Positions 8,131 through 19,693 of a stretch of DNA of 64,000 nucleotides are shown here, in pieces. Position numbers and translations under genes: made by a program. Location of the stretch: positions 1 to 64,000 of the forward strand of contig NZ_NWVL01000018.1 in the NCBI RefSeq assembly GCF_002382885.1. Direction: 5' to 3'. Source of the stretch: Streptomyces sp. WZ.A104 (lineage in GTDB: Bacteria; Actinomycetota; Actinomycetes; Streptomycetales; Streptomycetaceae). Under the pieces are notes generated by a model, which worked only from the letters and a program-made list of their open reading frames with translations, was not told the origin of the DNA and did not search any database. Position 1 is the stretch's first letter; the number at the start of each line of letters is the position of its first letter.

Positions 8131-8505
8131 CTAGCGCACCGCCACCGCGCGCAGTCGTACGTCCGCACGCCGCTGGGCAGCGGCGTCCGCCTCCGACTTC
8201 GCGAGCTCCAGCGCCCGCTCGGCGCGCTCGACATCGATCTCGTCCGCCAGCTCGGCGATCTCGGCCAGCAGCGACAGCTTGTCGTCCGCGAACGAGATGA
8301 ATCCACCGTGCACGGCGGCGACGACGGTGCCGCCCTCACTCGTGCGGATCGTCACCGGGCCCGATTCCAGCACACCGAGAAGCGGCTGGTGACCGGGCAT
8401 GACGCCGATGTCGCCGGACGTGGTGCGCGCGACGACCAGGGTGGCCTCGCCGGACCAGACACTACGGTCCGCGGCGACCAGCTCGACATGCAGCTCAGCA
8501 GCCAA
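8131..8505 (-). CDS. atpC: ATP synthase epsilon subunit
   Basis: A 124-residue epsilon subunit of the F1 rotor stalk. It consists of an N-terminal beta-sandwich ([17 protein letters not shown], then [19 protein letters not shown]) and a C-terminal helical hairpin rich in Ala/Glu that can inhibit ATP hydrolysis. The start codon is TTG at 8505 with GAGGAG 6 nt upstream. It is the last gene of the operon, 110 bp after atpD. Confidence 0.96.
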   Translation of the reverse strand: MAAELHVELVAADRSVWSGEATLVVARTTSGDIGVMPGHQPLLGVLESGPVTIRTSEGGTVVAAVHGGFISFADDKLSLLAEIAELADEIDVERAERALELAKSEADAAAQRRADVRLRAVAVR

Positions 8506-8615
8506 GGGTGGCTCCTCGGGTCACCACCCGGCGGTCGATGCCGGGTGTTGGGTCAATTCTACGGGGCGTGGTGAGGGGGGCGGGACACACCCGCCCCCCT
8601 CGGTGAGCCGGGGGC

Positions 8616-10975
<2,360 letters not shown>

Positions 10976-10978
10976 CGA

Positions 10979-12550
10979 TCAGCCCTCGCCCAGGAGCTTG
11001 CCGTCCGAGGTCTCGAACTGCTGCTTGAAGGCGGCGATCGCGTCGGCGACCGACTGCAGCGTGTCGTCGGACATCTTGCCGCCCTCGGCGATGCTGGTCA
11101 GCAGGTCCTTGCGCTCGCGGCGCAGGAACTCCAGCAGCTCAGCCTCGAAGCGACGGATGTCCTCGACCGGGACGTCGTCCATCTTGCCCGTGGTGCCGGC
11201 CCAGACCGAGACGACCTGCTCCTCCATCGGGAACGGGGCGTACTGCGGCTGCTTCAGCAGCTCGACCATGCGCTTACCGCGCTCCAGCGAGGCCTTCGAG
11301 GCCGCGTCCAGGTCGGAACCGAAGGCGGCGAACGCCTCCAGCTCGCGGTACTGGGCGAGGTCCACGCGAAGCCGGCCGGAGACCTGCTTCATGGCCTTGT
11401 GCTGGGCGGAGCCACCGACTCGGGAGACCGAGATACCGACGTTGAGCGCCGGACGCTGACCCGCGTTGAACAGGTCGGACTCCAGGAAGCACTGGCCGTC
11501 GGTGATGGAGATGACGTTGGTCGGGATGAACGCCGACACGTCGTTCGCCTTGGTCTCGACGATCGGGAGGCCCGTCATCGAACCGGCGCCCATCTCGTCG
11601 GAGAGCTTGGCGCAGCGCTCCAGCAGACGCGAGTGCAGGTAGAAGACGTCACCCGGGTAGGCCTCGCGGCCCGGCGGGCGGCGCAGCAGCAGGGACACGG
11701 CGCGGTAGGCGTCGGCCTGCTTCGAGAGGTCGTCGAAGATGATCAGGACGTGCTTGCCCTGGTACATCCAGTGCTGGCCGATGGCCGAACCGGTGTACGG
11801 CGCCAGGTACTTGAAGCCGGCCGGGTCGGACGCCGGGGCGGCGACGATGGTCGTGTACTCCAGCGCACCGGCCTCTTCGAGCGCACCACGCACGGAGGCG
11901 ATGGTGGAACCCTTCTGACCGATGGCGACGTAGATGCAGCGCACCTGCTTGTTCACGTCGCCCGAGCGCCAGTTGTCGCGCTGGTTGATGATCGTGTCGA
12001 CGGCCAGAGCGGTCTTACCCGTCTGACGGTCGCCGATGATCAGCTGACGCTGGCCGCGGCCGATCGGCACCATGGCGTCGACGGCCTTGTAGCCGGTCTG
12101 CATGGGCTCGTGCACCGACTTGCGGACCATGACGCCAGGGGCCTGCAGCTCTAGGGCGCGGCGGCTGTCGGTCTCGATCTCGCCGAGACCGTCGATCGGG
12201 TTGCCGAGCGGGTCGACGACACGGCCGAGGTAACCCTCGCCGACGCCGACGGAGAGCACCTCACCGGTGCGCTGCACCGGCTGGCCCTCCTCGATGCCGC
12301 TGAACTCGCCGAGGACGATCGCACCGATCTCGCGCTCCTCAAGGTTGAGGGCGAGACCGAGGGTTCCGTCCTCGAACTTCAGCAGCTCGTTCGCCATGGC
12401 GGAGGGCAGGCCCTCCACCTTCGCGATGCCGTCGCCGGCAACGCTGACCGTACCGACCTCCTCGCGCGAGGCCGCGTCCGGCTGGTACGACTGGACAAAG
12501 TTCTCCAGTGCGTCCCGGATCTCCTCCGGCCGGATCGTGAGCTCCGCCAT
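10979..12550 (-). CDS. atpA: ATP synthase alpha subunit
   Basis: A 523-residue non-catalytic nucleotide-binding F1 subunit. It has a beta-barrel N-terminus, the P-loop GDRQTGKT at 173-180, Walker B-region [12 protein letters not shown] and the arginine-finger region containing [18 protein letters not shown] start at the ATG at 12550 ([10 protein letters not shown]), the family N-terminus; the frame stays open upstream across a hairpin region, but that adds 29 non-conserved residues. A 135-bp gap containing hairpins separates it from atpH, an unusually large break in this otherwise tight operon. Confidence 0.98.
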   Translation of the reverse strand: MAELTIRPEEIRDALENFVQSYQPDAASREEVGTVSVAGDGIAKVEGLPSAMANELLKFEDGTLGLALNLEEREIGAIVLGEFSGIEEGQPVQRTGEVLSVGVGEGYLGRVVDPLGNPIDGLGEIETDSRRALELQAPGVMVRKSVHEPMQTGYKAVDAMVPIGRGQRQLIIGDRQTGKTALAVDTIINQRDNWRSGDVNKQVRCIYVAIGQKGSTIASVRGALEEAGALEYTTIVAAPASDPAGFKYLAPYTGSAIGQHWMYQGKHVLIIFDDLSKQADAYRAVSLLLRRPPGREAYPGDVFYLHSRLLERCAKLSDEMGAGSMTGLPIVETKANDVSAFIPTNVISITDGQCFLESDLFNAGQRPALNVGISVSRVGGSAQHKAMKQVSGRLRVDLAQYRELEAFAAFGSDLDAASKASLERGKRMVELLKQPQYAPFPMEEQVVSVWAGTTGKMDDVPVEDIRRFEAELLEFLRRERKDLLTSIAEGGKMSDDTLQSVADAIAAFKQQFETSDGKLLGEG

Positions 12551-12591
12551 CTGGGTTCCCTGCTCTCCTTGTTGGGCCCGAAGTTTCTTAA

Positions 12592-12615
12592 GGGGGTCTG
12601 GGGGCCGACCCCCAG
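12592..12615 (-). repeat. Overlapping alternative hairpins between atpH and atpA
   Basis: On the transcribed (minus) strand, CTGGGGG-TCGG-CCCCCAG (12615-12598) is a perfect 7-bp hairpin. Its GGGGGTC can instead pair with the GACCCCC at 12598-12592. The two stems exclude each other. The sequence resembles G-run palindromic repeats common between Streptomyces genes. Confidence 0.6.
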
Positions 12616-12685
12616 GAATCTTCTGCAGTTTCTGCACGGCCCAACCGGGCCGCTGGTCTTGCGTGTACTTTTGCGCTGCGCTGTG

Positions 12686-13501
12686 TCAGCCGGCGATGCG
12701 ACGGGTCGCCTCGTCGAGGCGCTCCGCAACGGTGCCGTTGATGATCTCGTCACCGACGCGCACCGAGATCCCGCCGAGGACCGCGGGGTCCACGTCGAGG
12801 TTCAGGTGCATCTCGCGGCCGTAGAGCTTCGCCAGGGCGGCGCCGAGACGCTGCTTCTGCCGGTCGCTGAGCGGCACCGCCGAGGTGACGACGGCGACCA
12901 TGCGGTCCCGGCGCTCCGCGGCGAGCTTGGACAGCGAGTCCAGCCCTGCTTCCAGGCTACGTCCACGGGGCTGGGTCACCAGGCGGACGATGATCCGCTC
13001 GGTGACCGGCTGCGCCTTGCCGCCGAGCAGGCTGCGCAGCAGCTCACTCTTGGCGGCGGCCGTGGCCGTACGGCTGGTGAGCGCGGACCGCAGCTCCTGG
13101 TCGGAGCCGATGATCCGGCCGAACCGGAACAGCTCGTCCTCGACGTCGTCGAGGGCGCCGCCGCGCTGGGCGGCGGTGAGGTCGGCGGTGTTCGCCAGCT
13201 CCTCGACCGAGTCCACCAGGTCGCGCGACTGCGACCAGCGGGACCGGACGAGACCGGAGACCAGGTCGACGGTTTCGCCGCCGACCTGACCGCCGAGCAG
13301 GCGGGCGGCCAGCTCGGCCTTGCTCTCGCCGCTCTGGGCCGGGTCGGTGAGGACCCGGCGCAGGGATACTTCGCGGTCGAGCAGTGCGGTGACCGAAGCC
13401 AGCTCCTCGGCGAGCTTCGCCGCGTCGACCGACGTGTTGTCGGTCAGCGCGTCGAGACGCTCACGTGCGGCAGCCAGTGCCTCGCGGCTCGCGCCGTTCA
13501 T
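12686..13501 (-). CDS. atpH: ATP synthase delta subunit (OSCP)
   Basis: A 271-residue peripheral-stalk subunit joining F1 to the b subunit. It is helical at the N-terminus (REALAAARERLDALTDN). It has the OSCP C-terminal part with VAVVTSAVPLSDRQKQRL and the signature LNLDVDPAVLGGISVRVGDEIINGTV-type ending. It is about 90 residues longer than the E. coli delta, as is usual in actinobacteria. Its ATG overlaps the atpF stop (ATGA). Confidence 0.96.
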   Translation of the reverse strand: MNGASREALAAARERLDALTDNTSVDAAKLAEELASVTALLDREVSLRRVLTDPAQSGESKAELAARLLGGQVGGETVDLVSGLVRSRWSQSRDLVDSVEELANTADLTAAQRGGALDDVEDELFRFGRIIGSDQELRSALTSRTATAAAKSELLRSLLGGKAQPVTERIIVRLVTQPRGRSLEAGLDSLSKLAAERRDRMVAVVTSAVPLSDRQKQRLGAALAKLYGREMHLNLDVDPAVLGGISVRVGDEIINGTVAERLDEATRRIAG

Positions 13502-14034
13502 CGGGCGGCCTCGGCCTTCGCCTCAAGCTCGTCGAGGAACCGGTCGACGGTGCCGCTCTGCCGGGCGTGGTCCTGGAGGGACTCACCGACGAGCTTGCCG
13601 GCCAGGTCGGTGGCGAGCTTGCCGACGTCCTGGCGGAGTGCGGAAGCCGCAGCCTTGCGGTCGGCCTCGATCTGGGCGTGGCCGGCGGCGATGATCTCTT
13701 CGCGCTGCCGCTGACCTTCCGCCTTCATCTCCTGGATGATGACGGCACCCTGCTCCTGCGCCTCCTGGCGCAGGCGGGCGGCCTCGTGGCGGGCTTCGGC
13801 GAGCTGAGCCTTGTACTGCTCAAGAACGCTCTGGGCCTCGGTCTGAGCCGCTTCGGCCTTCTCGATGCCACCTTCGATCGCCTCACGACGCTCGTCCAGG
13901 GCCTTGTTGATGGCCGGGAGGAGCTTCTTGTAGAAAGCGAAGAAGACAATGCTGAAGCAGATCAGGCCGATGAGAATCTCGGGCCAGACCGGCAGCAGCG
14001 GTGACTGCGGCTCCTCAGCTGCCAAGTGCAACAT
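13498..14034 (-). CDS. atpF: ATP synthase b subunit
   Basis: A 178-residue stator subunit with a single N-terminal membrane helix (PEILIGLICFSIVFFAFY) followed by a long charged coiled-coil rich in Ala/Glu/Gln/Arg that reaches up to F1. The ATG at 14034 is preceded by AAAGG at 6 nt. It lies in the operon between atpE and atpH, with a 4-nt overlap to atpH. Confidence 0.96.
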   Translation of the reverse strand: MLHLAAEEPQSPLLPVWPEILIGLICFSIVFFAFYKKLLPAINKALDERREAIEGGIEKAEAAQTEAQSVLEQYKAQLAEARHEAARLRQEAQEQGAVIIQEMKAEGQRQREEIIAAGHAQIEADRKAAASALRQDVGKLATDLAGKLVGESLQDHARQSGTVDRFLDELEAKAEAAR

Positions 14035-14075
14035 GGTGGACCTTTCGTCGAAAACGTATCGTCAGGTCGCCTGGA

Positions 14076-14360
<285 letters not shown>

Positions 14361-14393
14361 CTAAGGGGTGTCCGGGCGGTGGCCCGGGTGTCC

Positions 14394-15209
14394 TCAGTGC
14401 GCTTCTTCGAGCGCCTGGGACAAGTACGTGGCGGTCAGCACGGTGAACACGTAGGCCTGGAGCGCCTGAATGAACATCTCGAAGACGGTCAGGGCCAGGG
14501 TCACGGCGAACGACGCGGTGGCGTACACGGTGCCGAGCACGGTGCCGAGCATGTACCACGTCGCGATCGTGAAGACCAGGATGAGGATGTGACCGGCGAA
14601 CATGTTCGCGAAGAGTCGGACCGCCAGCGTGAAGGGGCGCACGAAGATGTTCGAGACGAACTCGATCGGCGTCAGGATCACGTAGATCGGCTTGGGCAGG
14701 CCGCTCGGCACGCACAGGTTGCGGATGCCTCCGACGAACCCGTTGTTCCGGAAGGTCACCGACATGTAGACGACCCAGACGACCAGAGCCAGTCCGACCG
14801 GGTAGGCAATGACCGAGGTCACCGGGAACTGTGCGATCGGGATGATCGCCCAGAGGTTCATCATCCAGACGAAGAAGAACAGCGACACCAGCAGCGGAAC
14901 GAAGGGCTCGCCCTTCTTGCCGATGATCTCCTTGGCGATGCCCCGGTGCACGAAGTCGTAGAGGGCTTCGGCGACCATCTGCAGCTTGCCCGGAACGACC
15001 TTGGGCTTGGAGAAGCCGGCCCAGAACAGGCTCAGGATGGCGATCGTTCCGATGATCGCCAGCAGCATCGGCTTGTTGAAGTCGACCGGACCGACACTGA
15101 AGATCGGGTCGAAAATGAACGACCACGCGCTCGGGGCTGGGAATCCGCACGAACCCTGGAACAGGTGGCAGTCAACCTCGAAAGCGAGCGTCTGGGCGTC
15201 AGCAGTCAC
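14394..15209 (-). CDS. atpB: ATP synthase a subunit
   Basis: A 271-residue membrane stator subunit that forms the proton half-channels. It has five or more membrane helices, with the essential Arg in IRPFTLAVRLFANMFAGH-type helix (seen as VRPFTLAVRLFANMFAGH) and the conserved C-terminal helix FEMFIQALQAYVFTVL. I start at the GTG at 15209 because AAGGAG lies exactly 6 nt upstream. The ATG at 15227 (six residues longer) has no ribosome site, and that site lies inside it. The gene follows atpI after 219 bp that hold no other gene. Confidence 0.94.
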   Translation of the reverse strand: MTADAQTLAFEVDCHLFQGSCGFPAPSAWSFIFDPIFSVGPVDFNKPMLLAIIGTIAILSLFWAGFSKPKVVPGKLQMVAEALYDFVHRGIAKEIIGKKGEPFVPLLVSLFFFVWMMNLWAIIPIAQFPVTSVIAYPVGLALVVWVVYMSVTFRNNGFVGGIRNLCVPSGLPKPIYVILTPIEFVSNIFVRPFTLAVRLFANMFAGHILILVFTIATWYMLGTVLGTVYATASFAVTLALTVFEMFIQALQAYVFTVLTATYLSQALEEAH

Positions 15210-15428
15210 CAGGAGCTCCTTCTGCATGGCGCATGGATACGGCTACCTCGTTGTATCGGAGCGGCTGGCAGCCGCAGGTCGGCACCGGACTGGATTCTTA
15301 CGGTGAGGAGGCGGCGGCCGGGCCCGAAGCCTCGCGATGAATCAGGCGACAGCCGTGTTGTCCGCGCCCGCAGTACCGCAACCGAGACCGGACGATAGCA
15401 GCATGTCGAACAGGGCTTTATCCCGGCC

Positions 15429-15869
15429 CTACTGGTCATGCTTGTCCTCGGTTCCGCCCGGGGCGTTCCGGCTCTCCGCCTCCGGATCCACGTACAGGGT
15501 CTTGCTCCTGGCATGCAGCACGGTCTGCGTGATGATCCATGTGATCACCGAGGCGACCAGCGTGAGGGCGAAGACCTGGAGGTCGAAGAGCGACGTGTCC
15601 CTGATGCCCATGATCAGCAGGAGCAGGAGCACGAGCTGGACCGAGTAGACCATCAGCCCCATGCCCTGGAACAGGTGGGGCATCGACTTGGCGACCCACT
15701 GCAACGCCAGCTGTCCGAGGGCCATGAAGAGGATGACCACCACGCAGCCCACCACGGCGCCGATCGCCCCCTTGCCGCCGGCGAGCAAGCCGCCGACAAG
15801 CGTGGCGATGGCGCCCACCGCGGCGGTGGGGGCGGCGATGCGCAGTACTTCGCGCATGTCGGACTGCAT
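15429..15869 (-). CDS. atpI: ATP synthase protein I
   Basis: A 146-residue membrane protein with four hydrophobic segments (RIAAPTAAVGAIATLVGGLL; GAVVGCVVVILFMALG; MVYSVQLVLLLLLIMGI; LVASVITWIITQTVL). It ends in a charged tail. AtpI proteins head bacterial atp operons and assist c-ring assembly or Mg2+ uptake; they are not stoichiometric subunits. The start is the ATG at 15869 with GGAG 5 nt upstream; the longer frame to 15956 lacks such support. It is the first gene of the operon. Confidence 0.88.
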   Translation of the reverse strand: MQSDMREVLRIAAPTAAVGAIATLVGGLLAGGKGAIGAVVGCVVVILFMALGQLALQWVAKSMPHLFQGMGLMVYSVQLVLLLLLIMGIRDTSLFDLQVFALTLVASVITWIITQTVLHARSKTLYVDPEAESRNAPGGTEDKHDQ

Positions 15870-16013
15870 GGCGGCAGCTCCACTGGTCTTGGGGAGGAAT
15901 GGGGCGTCGTCATGGACGAGCGTAGGCCCGGTCCGCAGAGCGGAGACCTGGGCCAATGGACCGTCTCACTAGGGTCCTTCGGCTCCGTCACCGGGTCTCG
16001 TGAACGGTATCAC

Positions 16014-16043
16014 AAACTATTTGATGAGGTCTTTACCTGGAAA
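16014..16043 (-). promoter_or_regulatory. Possible atp operon promoter
   Basis: On the minus strand TTTCCA (16043-16038), an 18-bp spacer and TAGTTT (16019-16014) lie about 145 bp before atpI, within the 266-bp AT-richer gap. The -35 is weak. Confidence 0.35.
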
Positions 16044-16135
16044 GTGTGCCACCTGTCACACATGAGAGTTACCCCGCGCGTGTGTGCACGACAAGGCGGT
16101 GCAATGTCTGGTAATGCACCACGGAATCCGAATCG

Positions 16136-17515
16136 TCAGCGCGAGGAGTCGATGGAGCGGCGTTCGGGGAAGCGCGAACGAGCGCCGATCGCGGTCGCCC
16201 CGTTGACGCCGGACACCCCGACCGCCACAGGGGCCCGTTCGGCGTCCTCCTCGCCCATCCGAGCGCCCTGCACGCCCTGTTGGGCCCCGGAGGCCACGGG
16301 TGCCGGGTTCTCCTCGTACGAGGGGGAGGAAGCCCGCACCGCCGCCCCGCGGCGGTAGCGCGGCGGCACGAAGCGGTTGGCCCAGTGCGGGGCGCGCGGG
16401 GTGAAGCGCGGCATCAGCAGCAGGACGAGGCCCACCACGCTCGCCGCGATGATGATGAAGACGATCCACGTCGAGGCCGAGTGCACCGAGTAGGCGACGG
16501 CGCCGAAGGCGATGATGGCCGACCAGAAATACATGATCAGCACGGCCCGGCTGTGCGAGTGGCCGATCTCCAGCAGCCGGTGGTGCAGGTGGCCCCGGTC
16601 GGCGGCGAACGGCGACTGGCCGTTCCAGGTGCGTCGGACGATGGCGAGGATCAGGTCGGCGGCGGGGATCGCGATGATCGTCAGCGGCAGCACCAGCGGG
16701 ATGAAGACCGGGAACATCGCGTGGGTGGCCCCGCGCTCGCTGCCCTCGAAGAAGATCTTCATGTTGTCCGGGTCGACCTGGCCGGTGATCGAGATCGCGC
16801 CCGCCGCCAGCACCAGGCCGATCAGCATCGAGCCGGAGTCGCCCATGAAGATCCGCGCCGGGTGCATGTTGTGCGGCAGGAAACCGAGGCACATGCCCAT
16901 CAGGATCGCCGCGAACAGCGTCGCGGGGGCCGCCGCCTCGATCCCGTACCCCATCCAGAGGCGGTAGGCGTACAGGAAGAACGCCGCCGAGGCGATGCAC
17001 ACCATGCCCGCCGCGAGCCCGTCCAGGCCGTCGACGAAGTTGACCGCGTTGATCGTGATGACGACCAGCGCCACCGTGAGCAGCGTGCCCTGCCACTGGG
17101 TGAGGGCGACCGTGCCGACGCCGGGGATGGGCAGCCACAGGATCGTGAGCCCCTGGATGACCATGACGGCGGCGGCGATCATCTGGCCGCCGAGCTTGAT
17201 CAGGGCGTCGATCTCGAACTTGTCGTCGAGAACGCCGATCAGCCAGATCAGGGCGGCGCCGGAGAGCAACGCCCTCGGCTCGTTGGAGAGTTCGAAGACG
17301 TCCTTCAGGTTGTGCAGGTGGTCGGCGACGATCAGCCCCGCACACAGTCCGCCGAACATGGCGATGCCACCGAGCCGCGGAGTCGGCTCCCGGTGGACGT
17401 CGCGGGCGCGGATCGCGGGCATCGCCCCGACCGCGATGGCGAACTTACGCACCGGTCCGGTCAGCAGATAAGTCACTGCGGCCGTGACACAGAGCGTCAG
17501 CAGGTAATCACGCAC
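16136..17515 (-). CDS. Polyprenyl-phosphate glycosyl-1-phosphate transferase (WecA/TagO family)
   Basis: A 459-residue membrane enzyme of the MraY/WecA/TagO family. It moves a sugar-1-phosphate (GlcNAc-type in the family) from a UDP-sugar onto undecaprenyl or decaprenyl phosphate, the first step of wall-polymer synthesis. It has about eleven membrane helices. Active-site motifs are GVLDDKFE, the Mg-binding NFVDGLDGLAAG, FMGDSGSM and the HxH-type loop DRGHLHHRLLEIGHS. The C-terminal 70 residues are a polar, probably disordered tail. The start is the GTG at 17515 with GGGG 7 nt upstream. Downstream wall genes in the window (LCP) fit the same pathway. Confidence 0.92.
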   Translation of the reverse strand: MRDYLLTLCVTAAVTYLLTGPVRKFAIAVGAMPAIRARDVHREPTPRLGGIAMFGGLCAGLIVADHLHNLKDVFELSNEPRALLSGAALIWLIGVLDDKFEIDALIKLGGQMIAAAVMVIQGLTILWLPIPGVGTVALTQWQGTLLTVALVVITINAVNFVDGLDGLAAGMVCIASAAFFLYAYRLWMGYGIEAAAPATLFAAILMGMCLGFLPHNMHPARIFMGDSGSMLIGLVLAAGAISITGQVDPDNMKIFFEGSERGATHAMFPVFIPLVLPLTIIAIPAADLILAIVRRTWNGQSPFAADRGHLHHRLLEIGHSHSRAVLIMYFWSAIIAFGAVAYSVHSASTWIVFIIIAASVVGLVLLLMPRFTPRAPHWANRFVPPRYRRGAAVRASSPSYEENPAPVASGAQQGVQGARMGEEDAERAPVAVGVSGVNGATAIGARSRFPERRSIDSSR

Positions 17516-17611
17516 GGGCTGCCCCACAGGTTTCGCCGGCCATCTAAGCCCCACACCCTAGTCTCTGAAACAAGGACTCCACGGTACGGGTGATGGTTGC
17601 ACAACCCTCGT

Positions 17612-18892
17612 CTACCCCGGGTACGGAGGATTCCGCATCGCCAGCTCACGGACCTCCGCCGCGACCGGGCCCACCTCGCCCGTCTCCCGTACGGCCGCCC
17701 CGAACAGCGCGGCGATCCGGGCCATGTCCCCCTCGTCCATCCCCTGCGTGGTGACGGCGGCGGTGCCCAGGCGGATACCCCGGGCGTCCCCGTACGGCAG
17801 CGCGCAGGTGTCCAGGACCATACCGGCGGCGGCCAGCCGTTCGCGGGCGGTGCGGCCGTCGACGCCGAGCGGCGCCGGGTCCGCGACGACGATGTGGGTG
17901 TCGGTGCCGCCCGTGGTGACCTCGAAGCCCTCCGCCTCCAGACCGGCGGCGAGCACCCGGGCATGGGCGACGACCTGGTGCGCGTAGAGCGTGTACGCCG
18001 GTGTCTCCGCCTCCCCGAACGCGACCGCCTTCGCCGCGACCGTATGCATCTGCGCGCCGCCCTGGGTGAAGGGGAACACCGCCCGGTCGATCCGCTCGGA
18101 CAGCTCCGCGCCGCACAGGATCATCCCGCCGCGCGGCCCGCGCAGCACCTTGTGCGTGGTGGCGCAGACCACGTCGGCGTACGGGACCGGGTTGGGCGCG
18201 GCTCCCCCGGCGATCAGTCCCATCGGGTGCGCGGCGTCGACGATCAGATACGCGCCGACCTCGTCGGCGATCTCGCGGAACAGCTCGTAGTCGGGGTGCC
18301 GGGGGTAGGAGATCGAACCGCAGACGATGGCCTTGGGGCGGCGGGCGCGGGCCAGCGCGCGGAGCCGGGTGTAGTCGATGAGCCCGGTGTCCGGGTCCAC
18401 CCCGTAGCCGACGAAGTCGAACCAGCGGCCGGAGAAGTTGCCGGGCGCCCCGTGGGTGAGGTGTCCCCCGTACGGGAGTCCCATCGCGAGCACCGTGTCG
18501 CCGGGGCGCAGCAGCGCGGCGTAGGCGGCGAGGACGGCGGAGGAGCCGGAGTGCGGCTGGACGTTGGCGTGCTCGGCGCCGAAGAGGGCGGTGGCCCGGC
18601 GCACCGCGATGCGTTCGGCGGCATCCGCGTGCTCGCAGCCGCCGTGGTGGCGGGCGCCCGGGTAGCCCTCGGCGTACTTGTTGGCGAGCGGGGAGCCGAG
18701 GGCGGCGAGGACCGCGGGCGACTGGAAGTTCTCGGCGGCGATCAGCTGGAGGGTGGCGGCCTGGCGGCCGGTCTCCGCGAGCAGGATTCCGGCGATCTCC
18801 GGGTCCTCGCGGAGCAGGGCGCCGAAGTCCTGGGGCAGGGCGTCGGGCGCGGACGACACGGCTGCGGGTGCGGCGGGCGAGGTGACCGGCAT
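17612..18892 (-). CDS. glyA: Serine hydroxymethyltransferase-like PLP enzyme
   Basis: A 426-residue fold-type I PLP enzyme of the SHMT family (serine + THF to glycine + methylene-THF). It contains LIAAENFQSP, NKYAEGYPGARHHGGCEH, NVQPHSGSSA and the PLP-lysine site ATTHKVLRGPRGG. Compared with the second SHMT of this window, the substrate region differs: RHHGGCEH in place of RYYEGQQV, and YPRHPDYELF in the mid-region. It is therefore a diverged paralogue and could act on another amino acid. No riboswitch is visible before it. The ATG at 18892 is preceded by GGAG. Confidence 0.85.
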   Translation of the reverse strand: MPVTSPAAPAAVSSAPDALPQDFGALLREDPEIAGILLAETGRQAATLQLIAAENFQSPAVLAALGSPLANKYAEGYPGARHHGGCEHADAAERIAVRRATALFGAEHANVQPHSGSSAVLAAYAALLRPGDTVLAMGLPYGGHLTHGAPGNFSGRWFDFVGYGVDPDTGLIDYTRLRALARARRPKAIVCGSISYPRHPDYELFREIADEVGAYLIVDAAHPMGLIAGGAAPNPVPYADVVCATTHKVLRGPRGGMILCGAELSERIDRAVFPFTQGGAQMHTVAAKAVAFGEAETPAYTLYAHQVVAHARVLAAGLEAEGFEVTTGGTDTHIVVADPAPLGVDGRTARERLAAAGMVLDTCALPYGDARGIRLGTAAVTTQGMDEGDMARIAALFGAAVRETGEVGPVAAEVRELAMRNPPYPG

Positions 18893-19051
18893 GGGACGGC
18901 TCCGGGCCTGGAGGAGGGTGCGCCGGCGAGGGTGTGCCGGTGTCAGCTCCAATGTAGGCCGGGGCGGAGTGCTGTGCCCGCTGTCACGGCCTCTCCTACG
19001 CCGGTCGGCGCACCGGCCCGACCGGCACGGCAGGAGGCACGCGTACGTCCG

Positions 19052-19693
19052 TCAGCTCGGTGCGCGGACGCCGGTGAGGGCGGTGACGACCGGGTCGAGG
19101 GCCTGGTTGATCTCGTCGCCGATGGAGCGGAAGAAGGTGACGGGCGCGCCGTAGGGGTCGTAGACCTCGTCCGCCTCGGCGGTCGGGGCCAGCAGCCAGC
19201 CGCGCAGCGCGGCGGCGGCGCGGACCAGGGCGCGGGCGCGCTCGACGACGCCCTCGTCGCGCGGGTCGGGCAGGGTGGCGGGGTCTATCGCCCGCACCAG
19301 CCGGGTGAACTCCTTGAGCGTGAAGGTCCGCAGGCCCGCGGAGTGGCCCATGGAGATGACCTGGGCGCGGTGGTCGCGGGTGGCGGTGAGGACCAGGTCG
19401 GCGCGGATGACGTGCTCGTCGAGCAGCTCGCGGCCGACGAAGCCGCTGGCGTCCGCGCCGAAGTCGGCGAGGACCACTTCGGCGTTGGCCTCCATGGGGG
19501 CGCCCTCATGGCCCCAGGTGCCCGCGCTCTCCACGATGAGGCCGCCGCTGAGCGGGTCGCCGAGGCGGTCCGTCAGGGCATGGCGGGTCAGCCGCTCGGT
19601 GATGGGCGAGCGGCAGACGTTGCCGGTGCTGACGTGGAGGATGCGGAAGGTGTCGGTCCGCCCTGCTATGCCACGCCCCTCGGGGGCGGTCAA
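19052..19693 (-). CDS. Low-molecular-weight phosphatase-fold protein with Ser for the catalytic Cys
   Basis: A 213-residue protein with the LMW protein-tyrosine-phosphatase layout. The P-loop near the N-terminus reads VSTGNVCRSP (residues 21-30), where the family has V-C-T-G-N-x-C-R-S. The nucleophilic Cys is therefore Ser22, encoded unambiguously by AGC, while the P-loop Arg28 and Ser29 are kept. A C-terminal YDPYG (near 180) corresponds to the general-acid Asp loop. It may be a pseudophosphatase that binds phospho-ligands, or may use other chemistry. The start is the TTG at 19693, overlapping the tsaC stop, with GAGG 8 nt upstream. Its neighbours are tsaC and SHMT. Confidence 0.85.
   Translation of the reverse strand: MTAPEGRGIAGRTDTFRILHVSTGNVCRSPITERLTRHALTDRLGDPLSGGLIVESAGTWGHEGAPMEANAEVVLADFGADASGFVGRELLDEHVIRADLVLTATRDHRAQVISMGHSAGLRTFTLKEFTRLVRAIDPATLPDPRDEGVVERARALVRAAAALRGWLLAPTAEADEVYDPYGAPVTFFRSIGDEINQALDPVVTALTGVRAPS

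Noticed and set aside
15206..15514. Minus-strand frame spanning the atpI-atpB gap
   Set aside because: It overlaps atpI and atpB ends, has an Arg-rich composition and no conserved features.
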